Shown here in pieces: positions 1 to 11,101 of a stretch of DNA of 64,000 nt; positions within the stretch are counted from its first letter, which is position 1, and each line of letters opens with the position of its first letter. The notes under the pieces are model-generated. The model ran no database searches, had not been told where the DNA came from, and was given only the letters and a program-made list of their open reading frames with translations. The stretch is taken from NCBI RefSeq assembly GCF_018294505.1, contig NC_057812.1:59441789-59505788 (forward strand), in the 5' to 3' direction. This stretch comes from Triticum aestivum. Its lineage: Eukaryota > Streptophyta > Magnoliopsida > Poales > Poaceae. The position numbers and the translations under genes were made by a program.

Positions 1-64
1 CCATTCTCGCGCACTCGAGCTCCAACGCCCAAGTTCACACCTTTCTCCTCACACCGCCCCAATC

Positions 65-3000
65 ATGTCCGGAGCGGGAGGAAAGTGGATGAAATCCTCC
101 GTCACCGGATACTTGGCCGCAAATATCGCGCATAGGCTGCCCGACGAGGGGCAGATCGTCCCTACCCCGGAACCTTACGAGAGGGTAGTTTTCTCACCCA
201 CTTCGTCCATGGACTGGGGTTCCCCCTCCACCCGTTCGTCCGTGGCCTCATGTTCTACTACGGGCTGGATTTCCACGATCTGGCCCCGAACTTCATCCTC
301 AACATCTCGGCGTTTTATCGTCGTGTGCGAGGCCTTCCTCCTCGTCCAGCCCCACTTCGGCCTGTGGCTGAAGACCTTCAATGTTAAGCCGAAAGTTGTA
401 AGCAGCCAGCAAGCGGAATGTGGAGGTGCCATGGTGGGCAAAATGCCCAACGTTACATGGCTCGAGGGCTCCTATGTGGAGACCATAAAGGGGTGGCAGT
501 CGGGGTGGTTCTACATCACCGAGCTGCGCGACACCATCTGGGTGGCGGCCCCCGTGTTTCGATCCGGAATCCCCATGCGGCTCACCTCCTGGAAAGAGAA
601 GGGTCTGTCCTGGGGCTCATCGATAGAGCTGGCCGGGCTCCAGAAATGTATCCGGAACATGATAAGGAAGAAACTTAAGCTTGTCAACATGGTCCAGGTC
701 ATGCTCTTCCGCCGGATCCTCCCGTATCAACAACGGGCGTTCAATTTATGGGAGTTCGACCCGGCCCAGCACCAGACTCTGCGCGAGCTCTTCGACACGA
801 TGCACAAGGACGTCTGGAGGGTGTTGTTCAAGGGCGCCGAGGTCCCCCTTCCCTTCCCTTACCGAGGTCCCCCCTTCCCGGACCGCGGACCTGCGAATCC
901 GGTAAGTTCTTTACACTTTGCAGGGTATTTATTTTTCCCAGCTCGATCGTGTACGGGATCTGAGCTCCCATGCCTTTGACAGGACTGGGAGGAGACAGCA
1001 GCGCAGATCGATTGCCCGGCGCCTCTGCCCGAAGATCCGGTAGACGCTCTCTTGACGGAGATGTTGACTCCGGCGCCTTATGAGGTGCCGGAGAAGAAGG
1101 CCGCGGGGACTCGAAAGAGCTCCCGCCGTCAGGTGATATCGGACTCATTGTCCGATAACTCCAAAACGCACTCCTCTTGTGAAGACGAGGAGGAGGAAGA
1201 TGAAGATTCTCCCCCTCCAGTCGGGGGAGACAAGAAAAGGAAGGCCGCCCCAACCGGGGAGGCCGGAGGGTCCAAGAAGGGAAGGACTCTTCTTCCGGAC
1301 TACTCCACGACCGCCGCACACAGCGAAAATGAGTGGTTGACCAGGGACAAGCCCCTGGCGAAGTCGTAAGTATTCGGATACCAGAGTGATTCATGGTACG
1401 CTTTTATTGCACTGCTTCTTCTTACGCCGAATATAATTGTGCAGTCCGCCTCGCGCCCGCATCGACGTATCTTCGTCGGACGGTTCTTTGGACCCGTCAG
1501 CTATGAGTAGCGGATCGCTTCCGACCGCCTCCTCCCCTCGCCCTACGGACAACGTCGAGGTGTTGTCTCAAAGGGCACCACGAGGGAAGGTGGTCCTGGA
1601 GGCGCCTCAAGGCGACCTTCCGGACCCTGGGCGCAAAGGTAGCAAGACCCCCGCGGGCACCAAGTTCGGCTCCAAGCCGAACACCGCACTGGGACCACCA
1701 GTGGTCCCGGACTCTGGCAAGCGGCCTCCTGCTAAGAGAGGCAAGCCGCCCGTGCGGTGACCTCCGTCCATCCGGAGTCATCGGACAACTTGCTGGAAGT
1801 GCTTAGCGGCGCTTCCATCGACGAGGAGCACCACACTATAATGAGTGCGGTGATCGAGAAGGTTAGGTCCGCCAAAAGTGGACTAACCGAAGCTTGCGCC
1901 AGCCTCCTAACAGGCTTTGAGGTAAGTAGTCAAAATATATAAAAATATTACCTCATAGACAGTAGCCCCTGATGCTCTGTTAGGCGTTCGCGAAGAAAAG
2001 CCGAATAGAGGTTCAAATGATAACTGCAGGAGTCTAATCCAAATATGTCTATATGCGTATGCAGGCTTCACTGTTGGCCGCTGCCGCACATACTGCGGAG
2101 ATCGTCGCACTGAAGCTGAACCTCGAGCGGACCGAGGAAGAACTCGGCCTTGCCAAAAGACAGCTCGAGGAGAACAAAGGTAAGTAATACCTTGTCTACA
2201 TAAAAAAGGCTTTGGTTGCAAGATAACAGGATCATCATGGATGTACCAGGGTCCACGACCGAAGTGGCGACCCTGAAGCAGTTGCTCACCGAGGCCGAAA
2301 ACAAAGCGGCCAAGGAGCGCACTGAGCCAGAAAGACACGAAGCCCGTGTAGGCGAGGTGCAGCAAGAGCTCCAGGCGCTTGTCAAAAAGCATGAGTCCCT
2401 GGATCTTGACTCGAAGACGCGAGAGTCTGAGCTTTCCAAGGCCCTCGAAAGCGCAAAAAATGCCAAGGCTGAACCCCAAAAGGCCCTCCAGGAAATTGAG
2501 GCGGTGAAGAAGATAGCGGCAGGTAAGGCATTCATTATGCAAAGCAAGCATGCGAAAGAAAATTTTCTTTTACTTACCCGAGTTCGGAGCTCTCCAGGAG
2601 CGTTCGCAGATCTGCCCCGCAGTGTGTCTGATGCAGCGGAGTTCTACCGGGCCGAGGAGGGAAGCTCGACGGAGAAGTTGTCCTGGTCTCAGTATACTGG
2701 GACCGAACACCCGATGCCCGTGAGCGACCAGCTGAAGCAACTGGTCGAGCTCCACAAGGCGGCCGAACAAGCCATGAGGGACCTTATAGTCCAAATGTGG
2801 CTTGGGGATTCCCTTCCCAACAGCTACTTCGGCCTGGTGAGGCGGCTTGTTGATGCCTGCCCACGGCTGGAAGTCATCAAGCGGTCCGTCTGCATCGAAG
2901 GTGCACGTAGGGCTTTTGCCCGTGCGAAGGTGCACTGGCCGAAGATGGACGCCGAGAAGCTGGTGAAGGAGGGGCCGCCGCAGGGCAAGGAGCATCGCCA

Positions 3001-3082
3001 CCCCGAAATGTATTATGAAGGTGTCCTGAAGGGTGCCCGTCTCATGGCGGACAAGTGTACCAAAGATGTAATCTTTGAATGA
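65..3082 (+). pseudogene. Antisense spliced ORF of Gypsy element 1 (putative gypsy-type transposon protein), broken
   Basis: This is a multi-exon gene opposite to gag. The N-terminal part (65 to about 900) matches the plant 'putative gypsy type transposon' domain: ERVVF, then VVCEAFL, PHFGLWLKTFNVKPK and WFYI blocks. The middle is acidic/basic and low complexity, followed by a coiled-coil region (about 2,065-2,520). The C-terminal part holds SDAAEFYRAEEGSS, YFGLVRRLVDACPRLEVIKRS and MYYEGVLKGARL, ending at TGA 3,080-3,082. Four GT..AG introns fit the reading: 902-982, 1,366-1,444, 1,922-2,064 and one starting at 2,180 (acceptor 2,228-2,249, uncertain). Lesions are a one-base loss near 185-190, a one-base gain near 312 (the stretch between them reads in another frame) and a frame break near 1,755. 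The molecular role of this protein family is not known. The start at 65 is chosen because MSG and the following residues fit the family as I remember it. Confidence 0.75.
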
Positions 3083-4277
3083 ACTTTCTCGTGTGATCCT
3101 GTATTATGAAAACTAGTTCACCTGCGCTATGCAATGCTTTCAAATTTAAAATATTACCTTCTATGCGGCCGTTTATAAAATATGAGAGTTGCTTTTCGTC
3201 GGCTTCAGTCCCCATGCAGCTAGTGCTGGGGTGTTCGGGGTAAACATGGGCACTCTTTTTCCCATTTATGGGTCCTTCGAGGGAGGTGCTCAGCGCAGTG
3301 AACCAAGCAATCGGACTATAATGCTTTATCGCTCTCACTTAGCCATAGAAGTCTACAATTTTAAATTTTGGTGAAGCCCCTAGTATTCGGAAAGCCGAAG
3401 TTGGGGCGCTATACACACCTAAGCCGGACAAGGCCGACTCCTCACCCAAAGCGGAAAAATTCTTTAGGGACTTGAGACCTCATGAACAGCGACCAACTCT
3501 TGCCTCATCATGACAGTCAGTTTTAGCTTTCTCTACTGAGGTGCTCGGCCGGAAGAACCGGGACACAATCGCAGTAGTTCTCCCAGTGCTACCTTAGCCG
3601 ATATAGTGGAACATAAGGTACCAAAACATGGGAGCCGGGCAAACCCAACTATTGACCCAAGAACATGATTCGAAGCTGATGCATATAATGCTATAAGTTC
3701 ATGGTGCCGCACTATCGAAAGTGTTCAGACTTCTCACGCCAAATTATGGGGTATACGGAAGCCCCTGACGTATTGGTCGTACCAGAGTGTACGGGTGCTG
3801 ATTGTCATAAATGAACATATATATGTAAAACAATATAGAATGCAATAATATACTAGTGCTATGCATTGTTTATTTAAAAAGTGCGTCAAAGCATACTGAT
3901 ACAAGCAGTGCGATAAGCAAAAAGTAGGATTATTTGACATGTCCTGTCCAAGGGCAAGTTGCGAACTGGTATTTAAAGCAGGTATTTCACTCGTTATCAG
4001 AGACCACCTGGGGATTCCATTGTACGACGTAGCTTCCTGACTGCTTGGGTGTTGTATTGTGTGTCCGGCTATCGTGCTGCCGGATAAGGCTTCCAGAGAG
4101 TAAAGTCTTGAAAGAGAGAGAATGATAATGGTGGTAAGCCCCTAGTGCGGTTGAGCCGCATTGTGGGACGTGCCGTGATCGTGCACCCACCGATGCCCAT
4201 GGTATTTTCAGTGCGTAATTATGTACGTGCAGGACGGATTTAGCCGTTGTACTGAGACTAGGGCGGGGGCCGGATTG
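3083..4277. other. Non-coding spacer between antisense gene and protease of Gypsy element 1
   Basis: No ORF with recognisable similarity was found. The stretch following the antisense stop reads like the 3' untranslated part of that gene, with phrases such as GAAGCCCCTAGTATTCGG. In a complete Tat-like Gypsy element, RT, RNase H and integrase would be expected between here and the protease. Confidence 0.5.
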
Positions 4278-4966
4278 CTAGGCGAGCTCTGAACGTGCCA
4301 GGCGATCCTGTTGCAGTTTACTCCGGACGCGCTTGACGGTGTCCGGGGGCTTGATCGCCGAACTGGTGGATTGCCTTAAAAGGCTGCTTTGTGCTTCTGC
4401 TGCGAGGGCCACAGTGTGCTCCTCCGTACGGAGCGAGCGCTCTGTGTTTCCATTGACTGTGATGACCCCCTTAGGTCCTGGCATCTTGAGCTTGAGGTAT
4501 GCGTAATGCGGTACCGCATTGAATCTTGCAAATGCGGTGAACCCGAGAAGTGCGTGATAGCCGCTGCGGAACGGGACGATATCGAAGATTAATTCCTCGC
4601 TTCGGAAGTTGTCCGGAGATCCGAAGACCACTTCCAGTGTGATTGAGCCCGTACAATGGGCCTCTACACCTGGGATGACGCCTTTAAAGGTCGCTTTGGT
4701 GGGTTTGATCCTCGAGGGGTCTATACCCATTTTGCGCATTGTATCCTGATAGAGTAGGTTCACGCTGCTGCCGCCGTCCATAAGGACTCGGGTGAGGTGA
4801 AATCCGTCGATGATTGGGTCTAAGACCAATGCAGCAGATCCGCCGTGACGGATACTAGTAGGTGGTCCCTGCGATCAAAAGTGATCGGACAAGAGGACCA
4901 TGGGTTGAACTTTGGGGCGACGGGATCCATCGCATATACGTCCCTTAGTGCATGCTTCCGTTCCCT
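4278..4966 (-). pseudogene. Gypsy element 1 retropepsin-like aspartic protease region
   Basis: An open minus-strand frame of 183 codons (4,829-4,278) contains LMDGGSSVNLLY, the active-site block typical of this Gypsy lineage, where DGG stands at the catalytic aspartate. About 75 residues later comes a hydrophobic-glycine segment (YHALLGFTAFARFNAVPHYA) matching the second conserved part of retropepsins. Family function is cleavage of the Gag(-Pol) precursor inside the virus-like particle. The frame links upstream (4,830-4,966) to the gag tail only through frame breaks, so the polyprotein is not translatable as it stands. The frame ends at RSELA with no RT following. Missing downstream pol is the main oddity. 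The domain call is confident; whether the absence is deletion or a family trait is open. Confidence 0.8.
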
Positions 4967-7576
4967 CTAGGGGATGTGGGTTACGTATATCATGTTTACC
5001 ATCCTTACTTGTGGGGGGAACCTCTTCTTTCCTCCCGTGTTCGGCGGCCGGGGCTCCTCCTCGTCATCGCTGTGCAGCCCCTTGTCCTTGTTTTCGGCGT
5101 TTAACTTGCCGGCCTGCTTTAACACCCAGGATTCTCTATTGGTGTGATTGGCTGGTTTGTCGGGGGTACCGTGTATTTGGCACGAGCGATCGAGTATGCG
5201 GTCCAGATGGGCCCAGAGTGCTTCTCTTAAATGGCTTTTTCCGCTGAGCGGGTTTGGAGCCTCTGAATCCGGCATTGACTGATGTATACTCGGCGTTATC
5301 GCCGTTATTGCGGCACTTATGTTTGTTGCAACGTGGCCTGCCGTTGCTATCCTTGGCATCCGAAGTGCCAAGGTTTCTTGATATGTTGTTGCTGCGAGCC
5401 AGCCAGCTATCCTCTCCCGCACAAAAGCGGGTCATGAGCGTCGTGAGGGCTGCCATGGATTTTGGCTTTTCCTGGCCAAGGTGCCGGGCGAGCCACTCGT
5501 CACGGATGTTGTGCTTAAGTGCCGGTAAGGCCTCTGCAACTGGACAGTCGACAATTTGATTATTCTTGGTTAGGAACCGTGTCCAGAATTGCCTGGCCGA
5601 TTCCCCTGGCTGCTGAATTATGTGGCTCAAGTCACCGGCATCTGGTGGTCGCACATAAGTGCCCTGGAAGTTGTCGAGGAATGCGTCTTCTAGATCCTCC
5701 CAACAGCCAACGGAGTCTGCTGGCAAGCTATTCAGCCAATGCCGAGCTGGTCCTTTAAGCTTTAGCAGGAGGTACTCGATGGCATGTAGATCATCGCCGC
5801 GAGCCATGTGGATGTGGAGGAGGAAGTCCTCGATCCATACCGCGAGATCTGTTGTACCATCATATGATTCAATGTTTACGGGTTTAAAACCCTCTGGGAA
5901 TTCATGATCCATTACTTCGTCGGTGAAGCATAGGGGGTGTGCGGCGCCTCTGTGCTGGGCTATATCGCGGCGTACCTCATATGAGTCTTGCCTGCTGTAT
6001 TCGGCCCGACCGGATTTACCTTTACTGTATCCAGCGTGACGGTCACCGTCTCGCGTAGGGGCGCGCCCTCGTGATCTGTAGATCGATCTTGCGTGTTTTG
6101 CCCTATCTTCCAATACGTCTCGCAGGTCTTGCGTGTTCCCCGGTGCCTTGGTATTTTTGTTTGGGTGGCGGCGGGGTGCGGGCTGAGCTTCTGGCTGAAG
6201 TGCCTCTCTGTCTCGGCCACGAGGTGGCCGATCAGCCGCGTCATACGCTGGTGATGTAGGTTTTAATGCTTCCTCCTCAAGTCAGGGAAGCAACCTGCGT
6301 TTTGGGTGACCCTTGGAGGGGCGTTCAAGTTCGTATTCCTCGGCGCAAGGACTTCGGTCCATCTATTTGCTAGCAAGTCCTGGTCAGCTTGAAGCTGTTG
6401 CTGTTTTTTCTTCAGGCTATTCGCTGTGGCTATGAGCCGGCGCTTAAAGCGCTCCTGCTCGACGGGATCCTCAGGTACGACAAATTCTTTGTCCTCGAGG
6501 CTCACTTCATCTTCGGAGGGAGGCATGTAATTGTCCTCCTCTCCCTCTGCCGCTCGCTCCGGAGGGCTGTCTTGTTCATCCTCCGGCTTTGGATCCTGCT
6601 GGAGGGGATCGTCTTCGGCATTGTCCGGAGTACTGTTATCTCCTGTGCAGGTATCACCGCTTTTGCTGTGGCGAGACTTAGAGCAGCGCCGCTGACGTCG
6701 GCGTTTAGGTTGCTTCTTGGAGGGGTTATCCTCCACTGTCTTGTCGCCATTGCCTTCTTTGGGTGTATCCACCATGTATATATCATATGATGAGGTGGCG
6801 GTCCAGTGCCCCGTGGGCAGTGGTTCCTGTTCGTCTCCTTCATCGTTCTCCATACCATCGATATCTTCGGAGTCGAAGTCGAGCATGTCGGTTAAATCAT
6901 CGACAGTGGCTACTAAGTGGGTGGTGGGTGGGGCGTGAATTTCTTCATCGTCCGCATCCCATTCTAGCCGGACATAGTTCGGCCAAGGTTCTCCTAACAA
7001 AGAGAGAGAACTTAACGGGTTTCTTACATCACCGAAGGGCGAGTGCTGGAAGATATCCGCGGAGGTGAACTCCATGACCGGCGCCCAATCGGATTCGACA
7101 GACACGGGTGCAGGCGGTTCAGAGTCCGTGGCCGGAGACGAGCCTATAGGTTCGGCATCACGGCTCTCGTGAGGGGTAGGGTCAGTATCCGGCTCTATCG
7201 CCGCTGAGAGTGCGGCCTCCATGGCGGGGTCTATCCGCCCGTCCTCGAAATGAAGCAATTTGTTCCGGATTGAAGGCCGGAGTTGTTGCTGGTGCGATCT
7301 CCTGAACGCCGTCCAACTGCAGAGCTAAATCATGCTCATCGTGATCGTGCGGTGCACCTTGCGTGCGCTCGAATCCGTCGAAGATCAAGTCTCCGCGGAT
7401 GTCGGCCGTGTAATCCAAGTTTCCGAACCTGACCTGGTGGCCAGGGGGTAGCTTTCAATCTGCTCTAGATGGCCAAGCGAGTTGGCCCGTAGTGCGAAGC
7501 CGCCGAATACGAAGATCTGTCCGGGGAGGAAAACCTCACCCTGGACCGCATCGCTACCGCTGATCGAAGGAGCCAT
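4967..7576 (-). pseudogene. Gypsy element 1 gag, frameshifted
   Basis: Minus-strand fragments in alternating frames (7,576-7,385; 7,418-7,182; 7,258-6,263; 6,244-5,960; 6,113-5,136; 5,422-4,967) form one decayed gag. The first starts MAPSISGSDAVQGEV about 50 bases inside the 5' LTR. A long acidic, serine/proline-rich region (7,258-6,263) comes next. The retrotransposon gag core (6,113-5,136) has ESYDGTTDLAVWIEDF, a LLLKLKGPARHWLNSLP block and a W-x-DL-x-x-AFLDNF block, typical of plant Gypsy capsid. The tail (5,422-4,967) includes CQIHGTPDKPANHTNRESW, where a zinc-knuckle-like part is expected. The product would form the retrotransposon particle and package its RNA. Several frame changes show it is dead. 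Confidence 0.85.
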
Positions 7577-7604
7577 CAGGCCTTATGGTGACGACATAGT
7601 GGAA

Positions 7605-7622
7605 CTCTCAATGAAAGCACCA
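7605..7622 (-). promoter_or_regulatory. Primer-binding site of Gypsy element 1
   Basis: On the minus strand TGGTGCTTTCATTGAGAG begins one base inside the 5' LTR. The plus strand ends in CACCA, as the 3' end of a tRNA would. This fixes the LTR at 7,624-8,093 as the 5' LTR. I could not assign the tRNA. Confidence 0.7.
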
Positions 7623-7623
7623 A

Positions 7624-8093
7624 TGTCGGTGTCAAAACCGGCGGATCTCGGGTAGGGGGTCCCAAACTGTGCGTCTAAGGTGGATGGTAACAGGAGGCAA
7701 GCGACACGATGTTTACCCAGGTTCGGGCCCTCTCTATGGAGGTAATACCCTACTTCTTGCTTGATTGATCTTGATGATATGATTAGTACAAGAGTTGATC
7801 TACCACGAGTTCGTAAGGCTAAACCCTAGAAGCTAGCCTATGGTATGATTGTTGTTGTCCTACGGACTAAGCCCTCCAGTTTATATAGACACTGGAGGGG
7901 GCTAGGGTTACACAGAGTCGGTTACAATGGGAGGAGATCTACATATCCGTATCTCCAAGCTTGCCTTCCACGCCAAGGAGAGTCCCATCCGGACACGAGA
8001 CGGCGTCTTCAATCTTGTATCTTCATAGTCCAACAGTCCGGCCAAAGGATATAGTCCGGCTGTGCGGATACCCCCGAATCCAGGACTCCCTCA
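7624..8093 (-). repeat. 5' LTR of Gypsy element 1 (470 bp)
   Basis: The plus strand begins TGTCGGTGTCAAAACCGG and ends CCAGGACTCCCTCA, giving TG..CA termini. A TATA-like box reads TATATAA on the minus strand at 7,881-7,887. A primer-binding site follows on the gag side. The 5-bp TSD on this side would be CCAGG (8,094-8,098); its partner is beyond the left edge. Confidence 0.85.
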
Positions 8094-9536
8094 CCAGGGA
8101 AGACGTCCGAGGGCGCTTCGAAGTTTGTCCAGTCGGCACAGTCGCTTTGCCATGAATACTCACCGTACCATGAGAGTGCTGGTATCGCCTTTCGTTGCGA
8201 GGAGGCGAGTCGACTTCCTCACCATCACTTGAGTCGTCGCTCTCTTCGTCTTCTCCTCTGTAAGAATGCCACTCGCCGCTCTCATCTGCATTTGCCTCCC
8301 CTTCCGGGCCCTGCTCCTGCTCTCCATTGGGCATCGAGTAGATCTCAGTGAAGGCCTGGAGGACAACGAGTGGAACAAATATCAGTCAATCAACAAAAAG
8401 CAATTTCATTATAAATCAAGATAACACTCGGCAATTCAGAATTGGACCTTTTCTGTTTCGTACGAGTTGTCGAGTGGAGGGATTCTCCTAGACCCCCTGG
8501 AGTTGTCTTTGTTGCCAGTGATACCCTTCAACCACTTCTCCACCATATCCTCGTCGACCTCTTCGGGGTGGATCTGAGTGGAATCGTCAATGACTGAATA
8601 CATCGACATCGGATGGTCACGGGCTTGGAGCGGCTTAATGCGTCGTCTGAGGAAGACTTCCAACAGATCCATGCCGGTCCCACTGTCACGGATGAGCTGG
8701 ACCACTCGCTCTACCAGCACCTTTACCTCCACTTTCTCCCTCGGGGTCACTTTCAAGGCGGAAGACTTCTCTACGCGAGCCATGGAAAAGGGGGGAAGTC
8801 CAGTCGACTGACCAGGAGTCGGCTGGTCTTTGCAGTAAAACCAGGTCGACAGCCACCCTCGGACTGACTCAGGAAGGATTATGGCTGGGAAGGAGCTCTT
8901 ACCCCTCATTTGAATCCCAGGACCCCCACACATCTGGATCACTTTTGTCTTCTCATTACTCGGATTAGCTTTTTTAACCGACTAAGAGGGACACGTGAAA
9001 ATGTGCTTGAAGAGGCCCCAGTGTGGTCGACAGCCCAAGAAGTTCTCGCACATAGACACGAAAGCGGCAAGATACACGATGGTGTTGGGGGAAAAGTGAT
9101 GAAGTTGTGCTCCAAAGAAGTTCAAGAAAGCTCGGAAAAAAGGATGAGGGGGCAAAGAAGACCCGCGGTTGAAGTGAGTGGCGAGGAGGACGCACTCACC
9201 CTCCTGCGATCGGGGCTCATTCTCGTCCTCCGGGAGCCACGCGGATCCATGGGGGATCAATCCCTCCTCGTCCAGATCATCGATGTCGTCCTGACGAATC
9301 GTCGACCGGATCCAATCGCCCTGGATCCAGCCGCGCGGTAGGCCGGACCTCGATGAAGATCCGCCCCTGCTAGACTTCTTCCCCTTCGCCTTCGTTGTTG
9401 CCTTCTTTGCGTGCTCCAAAGCCACCGTCCTCTCCTTCCCCATCGCAGTGGACGGAGCTCGAACAGAGCGGCGGCGCTGGGGCGGGAGCGGATGCAATGG
9501 AGAAAACGGGGAGGAAGAGGAAGAATGGGGATGCAT
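8094..9536 (-). pseudogene. Antisense spliced ORF of Gypsy element 2, truncated by element 1
   Basis: Minus-strand exons start at 9,536 with a Ser/Pro-rich leader and a basic stretch, then GWIQGDWIRSTIRQDDIDDL, a VLLATHFNRG block and FLNFFGAQLHHFSPNTIVYL, AFVSMCENFLGCRPHWGLFKHIF. This is the same architecture as the antisense gene of element 1 (bounded hydrophobic blocks, CENFxG, PHWGLFK). A likely GT..AG intron separates this from the next exon (8,942 to about 8,450), with GWLSTWFYCKDQP, a coiled region and an acidic tail. A further exon begins near 8,350 (NGEQEQGPEGEA, then a run of acidic residues) and is cut at 8,094 where the LTR of element 1 begins. The protein's role is unknown. The gene runs opposite to its element, next to the 3' LTR. 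Confidence 0.7.
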
Positions 9537-9980
9537 TGTTCAAAAACCCCAGTCCGACGCCTTATATGAGGTTACTTCTGAGTGACTGACATGTGGACCC
9601 GGGCGATCCAGTCAAATCCCGCAACAGTCGCACACGCGATACGTGGCGAAAAAGGTGGCGCGGGAATCGAGGCGGCCCTACCTAATCCAACCCGATTACG
9701 GCGGCCTCCTCCGCCCCGAGCGCTTCCCAAAATTCGAATCCCACAAGATCCGCAGACAACAGAGCAACCTGTCAGACTGAAGATTTCCGCCGTATCAACG
9801 CTCGAAGCTTTTCAGTAAAAGTTCACTCGACAAAACCAAGAATGGATCAAGGCGACTGAAAAAGAAGTTGGTGTCACCGTGTTGATTCGTTGATCCCAAC
9901 AAGACACTTTCGAAGCATGAAAATTGAATCGGAAGTATTTTCAACTCCTTCTCCACTCAAACCCTGATCCATTCGGGGGC
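9537..9980 (+). other. Spacer and polypurine tract of Gypsy element 2
   Basis: This is the non-coding leader of the antisense gene. The last bases (CATTCGGGGGC, about 9,970-9,980) are the plus-strand primer tract directly before the 3' LTR. A very similar tract (GTTTCGGGGGCG) precedes the LTR of Gypsy element 3. Confidence 0.6.
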
Positions 9981-10531
9981 TAACGATGAAGCTATGTACT
10001 TAGGGTAGGGTTATAGGCCTGACCTAGACACCCTCCCGAAGGACATCTCCCTAAAGTCAGAAGCATTCGGAGGGTACCATCATCCACTTGACCAGAAACA
10101 TTCCACTCGAAAGAATCATTGTCACTCAACCGTAACAGAAACCACTCGACATACAAAAAATCTAAAGTCACTCTGCACAGCAACGGTCGGGTGTTTACTC
10201 ATGGACTTAATGATCATTTATAGCACTTTATTATGGACGTTACCTGTAACGCTCCTTCTTTATGTACATTGAACTCTTGGTAACGGGGGATGGCCGGTGT
10301 CCTGGCGCACTCTTTATAAGCCACCCCCTCCCCTAGGACAAGGGTTCGCACCCCCTGTAACACACACACGCATAATTTAGTCGACCGCCTCCGGGCACCA
10401 AGACGTAGGGCTATTACTTCCTCCGCGAAGGGCATGAACTCGTAAAAACTCGCGTGTACAACTTCCCCATAGCTAGGATCTTGCCTCCTCATACTTACCC
10501 CCATTCTACTATCAGTCTTAGAACCACGACA
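9981..10531 (+). repeat. 3' LTR of Gypsy element 2 (551 bp)
   Basis: It aligns along its whole length, in inverse orientation, with the solo LTR whose halves are 10,808-11,101 and 18,135-18,438. The start reads TAACGATGA where the other copy has TGACGATGA, so the terminal TG has mutated. The end ACCACGACA matches the other copy's end. The TATA-like TTTATAA is at 10,313-10,319. Confidence 0.8.
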
Positions 10532-10807
10532 CTCACCAGCACTCAACTCTCTCTCACAGATTTGGATATGGTGGAAATATGATTTGAGTGGAAAGCAACT
10601 TGGGGAAGGCTAGAGATCAAGATTCTTGTGGTTGGATTGGAATGTCTTGGTCTCAACACATGAGTAGGTGGCTCTCTCTCAGATAATGAGTAGTGGAAGT
10701 GTAGGCACGTTCTGATGGCTCTCTCGCAAATGGAGAAGGGGTGCAGGGGTATTTATAGCCTCCACACAGAATTTAACCGTTACACACAATTTACCAAACT
10801 CGGTTGG
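10532..10807 (-). repeat. Sirevirus 3' LTR, promoter-side fragment
   Basis: On the minus strand it continues the LTR interrupted at 18,439. It contains GGCTATAAATACCCC (TATA box, plus-strand 10,751-10,757) and the GAGAGAGAGTTGAGTGCTGG region beyond it. It ends at 10,532 where Gypsy element 2 has inserted. Bases 10,803-10,807 (GTTGG) are one copy of the TSD of the solo LTR. Confidence 0.8.
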
Positions 10808-11101
10808 TGTCGTGGGAGTAAGTTTGACAGCAGAATAGGGGGTACGTAGAAGGAGGCAAGATCCTAGCTACGATGAGGTTGTGCACGCAAGGTTTACGAG
10901 TTCAGGCCCTTCGCGGAGGAAGTAACAGCCCTATGTCTCGGTGCCCGGAGGATTGGTCGATTGTACTATGCGTGAAGTTACAGGGGGTGCGAACCCTTGT
11001 GCTAGTGGAGGGGAGTGGCTTATATAGAGTGCTCCAGGACCCCAGCCAGCCCACATTACAAGGGGTTCAATGTACATTAGCATGAGATGTTACTGGTAAC
11101 G

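Larger units (their letters stand above)
1..8093 (-). mobile_element. Ty3/Gypsy element 1, gag-protease plus antisense gene, no RT/integrase; runs off left edge
   Basis: Read on the minus strand the parts are: 5' LTR (8,093-7,624), primer-binding site, decayed gag (7,576-4,967), aspartic protease (to 4,278), a non-coding spacer, then a spliced gene on the opposite strand (3,082-65). The 3' LTR must lie left of position 1. No reverse transcriptase, RNase H or integrase is visible between the protease and the antisense gene. The element is therefore either a non-autonomous family or an internal deletion. The gag/protease layout with an antisense extra ORF before the 3' LTR fits the Tat-like lineage of plant Gypsy elements. 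The LTR start (TGTCGGTGTCAAAACCGG) resembles abundant Triticeae families such as Fatima; that name is from memory and unproven. The element has inserted into the antisense gene of Gypsy element 2 at 8,093/8,094. Confidence 0.85.
8094..10531 (+). mobile_element. Ty3/Gypsy element 2, 3' part (antisense gene, PPT, 3' LTR), interrupted by element 1
   Basis: Seen here are an antisense spliced gene on the minus strand (9,536-8,094), a polypurine tract CATTCGGGGGC just left of 9,981, and a 3' LTR (9,981-10,531). Sense is plus, judged from the PPT preceding the LTR and TTTATAA at 10,313-10,319. The 5' half lies beyond Gypsy element 1, outside the window. The right end sits inside the Sirevirus LTR, whose sequence resumes at 10,532. 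Confidence 0.75.

Noticed and set aside
9981..11101. A single inverted-repeat (foldback) element made by the two facing LTRs
   Set aside because: The right copy has its own TSD and the spacer is plain Sirevirus LTR, so two independent insertions explain it better.
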